Source of the DNA: Caldithrix sp. | GTDB taxonomy: Bacteria; Zhuqueibacterota; Zhuqueibacteria; Oceanimicrobiales; Oceanimicrobiaceae | DNA length: 5,047 bases | Reading direction: 5' to 3' | Assembly (NCBI GenBank): GCA_004357015.1 | Contig: SMXE01000175.1 | Coordinates: forward strand, 1-5,047 | In this document: positions 1 to 5,047 of the stretch, piece after piece | Numbering within the stretch: position 1 is the first letter of the stretch | How the letters are laid out: each line of letters begins with the position of its first letter | Notes under the pieces: model-generated | What the model saw: the letters and a program-made list of their open reading frames with translations, nothing else | Told to the model about the DNA's origin: nothing | Databases searched by the model: none | Program-made: the position numbers and the translations under genes

Positions 1-2
1 CG

Positions 3-1913
3 GGGGAGGAGTTCTTTTCGTCCTTTTTGCGGTTCCTGTTGCTTTTGGTTGCGTTGGCAGCGATTTTTGCGACATTCTTCACTGCCAGGACCAGGGGCAT
101 TTTCGAGAGGCTTGGATTTATTAGCTACCGCCAGGCTTACGTTCTGGTGACGGTGGTGCTTATGCTGATGGTGGGAATCGTACCAGCGGTGGTTTTTCAC
201 AAGTTTGCGTTCGATGAGGAAGTCCAACTGACCGTTAAGCACCGCCAACTCAGTTTTTACCGGGACTTACAGGAACGTGCCAGGCGCGTGCGTAATGCCT
301 ACGACGCGCTCGCAGTCGAGAACAAGCACACGTTTCTGGAACGGCGACTTGCCCTACCTGCCAAATTCAACTACTCGGACGTGTACACCTACGCGCAGAC
401 CGACAGGATTTTCTTCGAGGAATCTGACGAGCATACATGCGGGGACCTGTGGAATGGCAGCCGTTACTGGTTTGAGCGGATGCTGGTAAGCCTGCGGCCG
501 TTGCGTAACGAGATTTCGGTTGAAACCCGCGAGTTGATTCAGGGAGGCGCAGCGGATTTTGCATGGTGCTGGGCAGCTTCAGGCGACACGCTTACTTTTC
601 ACACTGAAGGCATGCATCATGGGGAGGAACTGCAGGGGGCATCTCACGCAGATTACGGCCATCACGGGAAAGAACTACACATCACATCCCTGCTCATCGA
701 CTTCAGGCCGCACCAAAGTTGGCTCTGGTGGCTATGTATTTCATTTGTTATCGCGCTTCTTTTCCCTTTTGTTAGGTTCATTGCCCGCCGAATTTTTCTG
801 CTGGATCTGGAAGAGCCGACCGATCTGTACCAAGCCGAGGTTTTCTTAAGCAAGATTACAAAAAACCTTCTGGTGCTGGGGCCGCCCGCATCTGGCAAGA
901 GCAAGATTCTCACGGCCGGAAACGGCAAGAGGAAGGCGATATATGAGCTTTATGATCTGGCCCTATACCCTAGTCCGGAAATGCTTCCAGGCGAAAAAGA
1001 AATCAAGGACATCCCTGAGGGCAAGGTTGTGGCCATCGACCATTTCGAGCACCGCGTCGATGATCGTAAGTGGAATTATGCCAAGTTCCAGCTTTTGCGC
1101 AACCTGTTGTACTCGCACAAACGGACTGTAGTCGTGATTTCGACCATCGACCCTTTGTTTTACTTTAGGGACGATGATGACGAGAAAAAAGGCGCGGTTG
1201 ACGGTGATGGACAATTCGTGGGCATGGATGATTGGGCCATGGTCTTCAGCGCCTTTTTGAAAGTGTATTATGAAGACAAAGGCGATGAAAAGAATTTCGC
1301 CACAGATCTTCGCCGATCGAGGCGATCGACTCCAAATGGCAGGGACAATAAGGACGAATTGTACCGTTTCCTCGAACACGAAAGCTATCACTCGTCCCAC
1401 CTGAAAGGGATCGCCATTGCAATTTCTGAGCTTGAAAGTTTTCCGCAGATGAGCCGTGAAGAGTTGTTGGCTCAGTTCCACGAGTGGGCCGCAGGCTATT
1501 ACCGTGCGATTTGGGCAACGTGCTCCAGAGAGGAAAAGCTGGTACTCAGCCACCTTGCACGCTACGGCTTTGTGAATGCCAGGAATCCGGAACTCGTGCG
1601 CCGTTTGTTGCGTCGGCGTCTGATCAAGCGATGCAGGGTCTTTAAGCTGATGAACGAAAGTTTCAAGCGATTCGTGCTGAGCCCCCGGATTCAGGAGGAG
1701 GTTGAAGCTTGGGAATACACTGTGGGTGTCAGTAGTTGGGGCAAGCTAAAAGTGCCGCTTTTTACAATTCTCATCGGCGCTGGCTTGTTTGTGCTCGTTA
1801 CACAGCAGGAGGCTTTCAATACCACGCTGGCTGTGCTTTCTGCCCTTGCCGCAGCCGTTCCTGCGCTGGTGCGTTTGTTCGGGATGTTTTCGAGTGGAGC
1901 GGTGAAAGCCTGA
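3..1913 (+). CDS. Membrane-anchored P-loop ATPase with extracytoplasmic His-rich domain (5' partial)
   Basis: I do not recognise a named family; the function is unknown and a sensor or signalling NTPase is an inference. Residues are numbered from the TTG at 27, but the frame is open to the window edge (GEEFFSSF precedes it) and the first membrane helix starts before that TTG, so the true start probably lies upstream. Visible in order: helix 1 (about 1-19); a basic loop (RTRGIFER); helix 2 (about 38-58); a roughly 170-residue segment with Cys138, Cys181 and seven His between 192 and 218; helix 3 (about 232-252) followed by basic RFIARR. Positive-inside charge places 59-231 outside the cytoplasm and the rest inside. 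A Walker A motif GPPASGKS (285-292), a Walker B-like VVAIDHFE (334-341) and a sensor-1-like strand VVVISTIDP (368-376) indicate a P-loop NTPase of AAA+ or STAND type. Residues 501-552 look winged-helix-like. A membrane hairpin (about 574-592 and 598-620) ends the protein. Confidence 0.85.
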   Translation, partial: GEEFFSSFLRFLLLLVALAAIFATFFTARTRGIFERLGFISYRQAYVLVTVVLMLMVGIVPAVVFHKFAFDEEVQLTVKHRQLSFYRDLQERARRVRNAYDALAVENKHTFLERRLALPAKFNYSDVYTYAQTDRIFFEESDEHTCGDLWNGSRYWFERMLVSLRPLRNEISVETRELIQGGAADFAWCWAASGDTLTFHTEGMHHGEELQGASHADYGHHGKELHITSLLIDFRPHQSWLWWLCISFVIALLFPFVRFIARRIFLLDLEEPTDLYQAEVFLSKITKNLLVLGPPASGKSKILTAGNGKRKAIYELYDLALYPSPEMLPGEKEIKDIPEGKVVAIDHFEHRVDDRKWNYAKFQLLRNLLYSHKRTVVVISTIDPLFYFRDDDDEKKGAVDGDGQFVGMDDWAMVFSAFLKVYYEDKGDEKNFATDLRRSRRSTPNGRDNKDELYRFLEHESYHSSHLKGIAIAISELESFPQMSREELLAQFHEWAAGYYRAIWATCSREEKLVLSHLARYGFVNARNPELVRRLLRRRLIKRCRVFKLMNESFKRFVLSPRIQEEVEAWEYTVGVSSWGKLKVPLFTILIGAGLFVLVTQQEAFNTTLAVLSALAAAVPALVRLFGMFSSGAVKA

Positions 1914-2077
1914 GTGCCATCATCAAGATGGGATTATCATGTGTGGCGTTGACCGTTGGTGGCAAAAAGTTTCTTGCATTTCTGTCTGGCAAGCGGGATT
2001 CTATTCGTCGCGGCCAGGAAGCTGTTCATATCCCCCGGCGGTCTGTACCGGCCCTATCAAATTCGGAGAAAAATATC

Positions 2078-2230
2078 ATGACCGTTCCCAAAAGTTCCCC
2101 TGCGCACAAACCACAGAAACTCAACTTCGGACCAAGGCATGCGGTTTATTTCAACATCAAAGAGGTTCTGGAGAGTTCCCGCTATCAACTGGCTTCAAAC
2201 CAAAAAGATAAGGTAGATAATGCACTTTGA
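2078..2230 (+). CDS. Possible small protein, 50 residues, unknown function
   Basis: An ATG at 2078 opens a 50-residue frame ending in TGA at 2228-2230. GGAG at 2065-2068 lies nine bases before the ATG, an acceptable ribosome-binding site, and a strong terminator hairpin starts 28 bases after the stop, as expected at the end of a transcript. The peptide (starting MTVPKSSPAHK) is hydrophilic and lysine-rich, with no membrane helix, signal peptide, cysteine or motif I recognise; its second half (FNIKEVLESSRYQLASN) could form a helix. The same frame is open far upstream into the 3' end of the P-loop gene, with another ATG at 1928 that would give 100 residues, but that start has no ribosome-binding site. 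Lacking any recognised homology, this could be a chance ORF. Confidence 0.35.
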   Translation: MTVPKSSPAHKPQKLNFGPRHAVYFNIKEVLESSRYQLASNQKDKVDNAL

Positions 2231-2258
2231 GTAGCTTCTTGTTTCCTCACTCAGGCTG

Positions 2259-2301
2259 AAAGGCGGACGGGCTCGAAACCACTGGCTCGCCGCCTTTTCT
2301 C
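2259..2301 (+). terminator. Rho-independent terminator
   Basis: AAAGGCGG (2259-2266) pairs perfectly with CCGCCTTT (2290-2297). After a single bulged A at 2267 the stem continues with six more pairs, two of them G-U (2268-2273 with 2284-2289), closing a 10-base loop. The 3' side runs into TTTTCTCTT, a short U-rich tail. Its place downstream of the P-loop gene and the possible small ORF, and before hflK, suggests it ends the upstream transcript and insulates the hfl operon. Orientation on + follows from the T-rich side. The complement strand also has AAAG flanking the stem, but no gene converges from the right. Confidence 0.75.
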
Positions 2302-2381
2302 TTGCTGGTTATCTGCAAAATGCGTATTGTTCTACTGCTGTAACATTCTGCGGCGCGTTGCATTATTTTGGATTTTGGGAC

Positions 2382-2404
2382 TTGGTATGAATCATTCATA
2401 CCAA
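2382..2404. promoter_or_regulatory. 23-bp perfect palindrome, putative operator for hflK-hflC-miaA
   Basis: TTGGTATGAAT (2382-2392) and ATTCATACCAA (2394-2404) are exact reverse complements around a single central C. An 11-bp arm length with an odd centre is typical of a binding site for a homodimeric regulator. It ends 32 bases before the hflK GTG and 19 bases before the Shine-Dalgarno sequence, where a repressor would block transcription. No T tract follows (CGAAAAG), so it is unlikely to be a terminator. The regulator is not identified; an mRNA hairpin in the 5' leader is the main alternative. Confidence 0.55.
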
Positions 2405-2423
2405 CGAAAAGTTTTTAAATAAG

Positions 2424-2430
2424 AAGGAGG
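2424..2430 (+). promoter_or_regulatory. Ribosome-binding site of hflK
   Basis: AAGGAGG, fully complementary to the 16S rRNA 3' end, followed by a six-A spacer before GTG. It settles the GTG at 2437 as the start, since no ATG is better placed, and it predicts strong initiation despite the GTG codon. Confidence 0.85.
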
Positions 2431-2436
2431 AAAAAA

Positions 2437-3423
2437 GTGGCACGAAAAACCATTAACATCGGCGGGGAACTGGTGGAGATTCCGGACATCAATAAGGGCG
2501 TAGCTTTTCTGGCTGTCTTGGGATTTCTGGCGCTGGTTCTCATCTTTACCTCATTTTTTACCATTGACGCTAACGAAGTCGGGATCGTGCAACGGTTTGG
2601 CAAATTCGTCAGGTCCACTGAGCCAGGTCTGAATTTCAAAATTCCGCTTGGGGTCGAAACAGTCAAGAAAATAATGGTGAGGAACATTTACAAAGCGGAG
2701 TTCGGATTCCGTACTCTTCAGGCTGGCGTGCGTACTCAGTACTCAGCAGAGGGATTTCTTGACGAATCTCTGATGCTGACCGGCGATCTCAATTCTGCTG
2801 TGGTTGAGTGGATCGTCCAGTACCGCATCGAAGATGCCTACAAGTATCTGTTCAATGTTCGCAATGTGGAGGAAACCTTGCGCGACGTCTCAGAGTCTGT
2901 GATGCGTCTGGTTGTCGGGGATCGCAGTGTGGACGAGGTCATCGTGCTCAACCGGCAGGAAATTGAAGACCAGGCCCAGCTGTTGACGCAAGAACTGCTG
3001 AAGGAGTTTGATACGGGGATCAAGGTGGTCAGGATTAACTTGCAGGATGTCAATCCTCCGGGGCCGGTGCAGCCGGCTTTCAACGAGGTAAACGAGGCCA
3101 GGCAAGAGAAGGAACGCATTATCAACGAAGCTCTGGAAGCCTACAACAAAGTCATTCCGCAGGCCAAGGGACAGGCGGGGCAGACCATCAGTGAGGCTGA
3201 AGGCTATGCCACCAACCGTGTGAACCGCGCCAAAGGCGATGCCGATAGGTTTCTTGCTGTCTGGCGGGAATACACCAAGGCGAAAAATGTGACCCGGCGG
3301 CGCATCTATCTGGAAACGATGCTCGAAATTTTACCGAATTTGGACACTATTTACATTGTGGACGAGGAGCAGAAAGGTCTGATTCCGCTCTTACAGCTTA
3401 TGCGAAAGGAGGTGGCAAAATGA
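2437..3423 (+). CDS. hflK: FtsH protease regulator subunit HflK (SPFH/band 7)
   Basis: HflK pairs with HflC in an inner-membrane complex that surrounds the FtsH AAA protease and modulates its access to membrane substrates. The 328-residue product has a short N-terminal tail, one membrane helix (about 21-42) and then a band-7 domain (about 43-230), with VGIVQRFGKF (48-57), PGLNFKIP (63-70) and the segment 114-131 typical of the family. The most HflK-like stretch is LQDVNPPGPVQPAFNEVNEA (202-221), followed by a long charged helix with AEGYATNRVNRAKGDADRF (254-272). The topology expected for the family is most of the protein outside the cytoplasm. E. coli HflK is about 420 residues; this one lacks the Gly/Pro-rich N-terminal extension and has a short C terminus. 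The GTG start is set by a strong ribosome-binding site. The stop overlaps the hflC ATG (ATGA), implying coupled translation and balanced subunits. No ftsH is in the window. Confidence 0.93.
   Translation: MARKTINIGGELVEIPDINKGVAFLAVLGFLALVLIFTSFFTIDANEVGIVQRFGKFVRSTEPGLNFKIPLGVETVKKIMVRNIYKAEFGFRTLQAGVRTQYSAEGFLDESLMLTGDLNSAVVEWIVQYRIEDAYKYLFNVRNVEETLRDVSESVMRLVVGDRSVDEVIVLNRQEIEDQAQLLTQELLKEFDTGIKVVRINLQDVNPPGPVQPAFNEVNEARQEKERIINEALEAYNKVIPQAKGQAGQTISEAEGYATNRVNRAKGDADRFLAVWREYTKAKNVTRRRIYLETMLEILPNLDTIYIVDEEQKGLIPLLQLMRKEVAK
3406..3412 (+). promoter_or_regulatory. Ribosome-binding site of hflC inside hflK
   Basis: AAGGAGG lies within the last codons of hflK, seven bases before the hflC ATG at 3420. 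This independent strong site means hflC need not depend entirely on reinitiation after hflK, although the ATGA overlap also allows it. Confidence 0.8.
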
Positions 3424-4364
3424 ACACGAAAGTCATTGTTAGTGTGGTAGCAGGTATTTTGGCGCTGATCCTGCTCTCCAGCGCTGTCTTCGTTGTAGAT
3501 GAGACCGAGCAGGTGATTGTTTTTCAATTCGGCCGGCCGGTTGGCGAAGCCATCAAAGACGCCGGGTTGCATTTTAAGATACCTTTCATTCAGGTCGTCA
3601 AATCGTTTGAAAAGCGTATACTGCAGTGGGACGGGGATGAAAACCAGATCCCAACTTCGGACAAAAAGTACATCTGGGTTGACACTTTTGGTCGCTGGCG
3701 CATTGTTGATCCGCTCAAATTTTATCAATCAGTGCGTGGAGATGAGGCGGCCGCGCAAAGCCGCCTCGACGACATCATTGAGAGCGAGACGCGCAACTTT
3801 ATCTCAGAGAATCTTCTGATCGAAGTCGTGCGCAATACCGGCCGGGAACTCAAAACCACGCTGGAGGAACAGGGGGGAGTGGGTGTTGCAGGCGCCATAC
3901 TCGACATAAAAAGAGGCCGGCAGCAGATCACGGAACTCATTCTGAACAAGGCAGCCGAGGCGATGCCCGAGTTTGGTATCGAGCTTCTGGACGTGCGTAT
4001 CAAGCGCATCAACTACATCGAGGAAGTACGACGAAAAGTGTATGAGCGCATGATTTCGGAGCGCAAGCGCATCGCAGAGAAGTTCAGGTCCGAAGGGCAG
4101 GGCCGCAAGGCAGAAATCGATGGCGAACGGCAGAAGGAATTTCAACGCATAACGTCCGAGGCGTACCGGACCGCACAGGAAGTCCAGGGCAAGGCCGACG
4201 CTGAAGCTACCAGGATCTACGCCAATGCCTTCAACCGCGACCCTGAATTCTATTCGTTCATTCAGACGCTTGAGTCATACAAGAAGACCATGAAATCCAA
4301 CACCACGCTCATTTTGAACACGAACAGCGAGTATTTTGGTTTTCTAAAAAGCACGAAAAAGTGA
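3420..4364 (+). CDS. hflC: FtsH protease regulator subunit HflC (SPFH/band 7)
   Basis: This is the partner of HflK in the membrane complex around FtsH. The 314-residue protein begins with an N-terminal membrane helix (about 5-26), then a band-7 domain opening with EQVIVFQFGRPVG (30-42) and AGLHFKIPFIQVVKSFEKR (48-66). Family signatures include the ILQWDG turn (67-72), IKRINYIEEVRRKVYERM (194-211) and the following long charged helix (MISERKRIAEKFRSEGQG, 211-228). Near the C terminus are ADAEATRIYANAFNRDPEFY (259-278) and SEYFGFLK (303-310), matching the HflC-type ending rather than HflK. The length is close to E. coli HflC (about 334). An insertion with a glycine-rich turn (EEQGGVGVAGAI, 149-160) sits in the band-7 domain. 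The gene overlaps hflK by four bases at the start and miaA by four bases at the end, so all three genes appear co-transcribed and translationally linked. It is intact with no frameshift. Confidence 0.93.
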   Translation: MNTKVIVSVVAGILALILLSSAVFVVDETEQVIVFQFGRPVGEAIKDAGLHFKIPFIQVVKSFEKRILQWDGDENQIPTSDKKYIWVDTFGRWRIVDPLKFYQSVRGDEAAAQSRLDDIIESETRNFISENLLIEVVRNTGRELKTTLEEQGGVGVAGAILDIKRGRQQITELILNKAAEAMPEFGIELLDVRIKRINYIEEVRRKVYERMISERKRIAEKFRSEGQGRKAEIDGERQKEFQRITSEAYRTAQEVQGKADAEATRIYANAFNRDPEFYSFIQTLESYKKTMKSNTTLILNTNSEYFGFLKSTKK

Positions 4365-5047
4365 GTAGAACGGTCCTGGTTATCGTCGGCCCGACTGGGG
4401 TCGGCAAGACGGGCGTTTCGCTGGAGTTGGCAAAACGACTGGACTGTGAAGTCATCTCCGCGGATTCCAGACAGGTTTACAAGTACATGAATATCGGCAC
4501 GGCAAAGCCAACGCGCGAAGAGCTGGCCGCCGTGCCGCACCATTTTATCGACATCAAACTGCCCGATCAACGCTATAGCGCGGGCGAGTTTGGCGATGAG
4601 GCACGCGCCTGCGTCGCGGACATTTTTTCACGTGGCAAGCAGCCTGTGGTTGTGGGTGGCTCGGGTTTGTACATTCGCGGCCTGGTCGATGGCTTTTCTG
4701 GCCATAGGATAGCGGACGAGAATGTTAAGGCCGCGCTGCAAGACGAGCTTCGGCAGAGGGGTATTGCAACTCTGTACGCGCGCCTGCAAGCGGTAGACGC
4801 CGAAACAGCCGCAAATTTGAACCGAACGGACACCCAGCGCATTCTGCGCGCCCTCGAAGTATTTGAGATTACGGGCACGCCGCTTTCCGAATATCTTAAA
4901 AAGACGCCTGCACCCGCCGAATTCGAGTCGATCTTCTTTGGTCTGACCATGCCGCGAGTGGAGTTGTACAAGCGTATCACGCAGCGAGTGGATACAATGA
5001 TTTCCGCGGGGCTGGTGGAGGAAGTCCGGGTACTTGAGGAAATGGGC
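4361..5047 (+). CDS. miaA: tRNA dimethylallyltransferase MiaA (3' partial)
   Basis: MiaA transfers a dimethylallyl group from dimethylallyl diphosphate to N6 of A37 in tRNAs reading UNN codons, the first step towards ms2i6A; it is cytoplasmic. The first 229 residues are present; the family is about 300-315 residues, so roughly 75-85 are cut off by the window end. Visible motifs are the P-loop GPTGVGKT (10-17), DSRQVYKYMNIGTAKP (35-50) with the catalytic-type Asp35, VPHHFID (58-64), YSAGEF (72-77), GGSGLY (99-104) and DTQRILRALEVFEITGTPLS (157-176). The start is the GTG at 4361, whose GTGA overlaps the hflC stop; it sits immediately before the conserved SRTVLVIVGPTG beginning. No Shine-Dalgarno sequence precedes it (AAAAAGCACGAAAAA), so initiation probably depends on coupling to hflC. 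Residues 154-157 read NRTD where many homologues have HPND. Confidence 0.95.
   Translation, partial: MSRTVLVIVGPTGVGKTGVSLELAKRLDCEVISADSRQVYKYMNIGTAKPTREELAAVPHHFIDIKLPDQRYSAGEFGDEARACVADIFSRGKQPVVVGGSGLYIRGLVDGFSGHRIADENVKAALQDELRQRGIATLYARLQAVDAETAANLNRTDTQRILRALEVFEITGTPLSEYLKKTPAPAEFESIFFGLTMPRVELYKRITQRVDTMISAGLVEEVRVLEEMG

Larger units (their letters stand above)
1914..2436. other. Long intergenic region between the P-loop gene and hflK
   Basis: These 523 bases contain no confident conserved gene on either strand. Bases 1914-2064 show nothing I can identify: no T-tract terminator follows the TGA at 1911-1913, and the CCATC/GATGG stem at 1917-1931 is too short to count. The second half holds a possible small ORF (2078-2230), an intrinsic-terminator hairpin (2259-2301) and an operator-like palindrome (2382-2404), listed separately. 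The hflK promoter should lie between the terminator and the start codon at 2437, but I could not match a well-spaced -35/-10 pair. TTGCAT at 2358-2363 and TATGAA at 2386-2391 are 22 bases apart, too far for a standard sigma-70 promoter. Confidence 0.8.

Noticed and set aside
963..1553. 196-codon open frame on the minus strand
   Set aside because: It lies wholly antisense to the P-loop gene, whose Walker motifs and membrane helices establish the coding frame; the minus-strand translation has no recognisable domain.
2036..2057. Short inverted repeat CGGT-CTGT-ACCG
   Set aside because: Only four clean pairs, no T tract and no position relative to a gene that would give it meaning.
1736..2077. 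Upstream part of the open frame that ends at 2230
   Set aside because: It overlaps the certain 3' end of the P-loop gene, and neither the upstream start nor the ATG at 1928 has a ribosome-binding site. Only the portion from the ATG at 2078 is kept as a weak candidate.
1939..2211. 90-codon ORF in the intergenic region
   Set aside because: The translation is rich in Cys, Trp and Pro with no pattern of a folded protein, no ribosome-binding site is evident, and it conflicts with the better-supported small ORF at 2078.
2268..2285. tRNA T-loop-like sequence GGGCTCGAAACC
   Set aside because: The flanking bases do not form a five-pair T stem and no acceptor or anticodon arm can be drawn around it; these bases form the upper stem and loop of the terminator hairpin.
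2358..2391. Possible sigma-70 promoter, TTGCAT with TATGAA
   Set aside because: The spacing is 22 bases, outside the normal 16-18, and TATGAA is part of the palindrome, so the resemblance is not enough to call a promoter.
4573..4980. 135-codon open frame on the minus strand
   Set aside because: It is antisense to miaA, whose conserved motifs fix the coding strand.

Overview
The window carries one bacterial strand throughout: all supportable genes are on +. Moderate GC content, clear Shine-Dalgarno sequences (AAGGAGG), GTG starts and an HflK/HflC pair point to a Gram-negative-type bacterium with an FtsH protease. The order hflK-hflC-miaA, without hfq or hflX between, differs from the enterobacterial miaA-hfq-hflX-hflK-hflC block. 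I therefore would not place it near E. coli. Phylum cannot be fixed from this sequence.

Left part (3-1913): the 3' portion of a large membrane protein gene whose reading frame is open to the window edge. The visible protein has two N-terminal membrane helices, a His-rich extracytoplasmic domain, a third helix, a cytoplasmic P-loop ATPase domain, a probable winged-helix-like segment and a C-terminal membrane hairpin. I do not recognise a named family. It looks like a transmembrane sensor or signalling NTPase and is the least understood item here.

Middle (1914-2436): a 523-base stretch without a confident gene. It holds a possible 50-residue small ORF with its own ribosome-binding site (2078-2230), a strong intrinsic-terminator hairpin just after it (2259-2301), and a near-perfect 23-bp palindrome (2382-2404) shortly before hflK that resembles an operator. 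The terminator separates the left gene from the right operon.

Right part (2437-5047): a tightly packed operon of hflK, hflC and the first 229 codons of miaA. The genes overlap by four bases at both junctions (ATGA, then GTGA), implying one transcript and translational coupling. HflK and HflC are SPFH/band-7 membrane proteins that form a complex regulating the FtsH protease. MiaA is the tRNA A37 dimethylallyltransferase. Apart from the gene order and the upstream palindrome this part is conventional housekeeping.

No rRNA, tRNA, CRISPR array, insertion sequence or attachment site was found. I do not see a convincing new defence or mobile system; the candidate novelty is the membrane-anchored P-loop protein.
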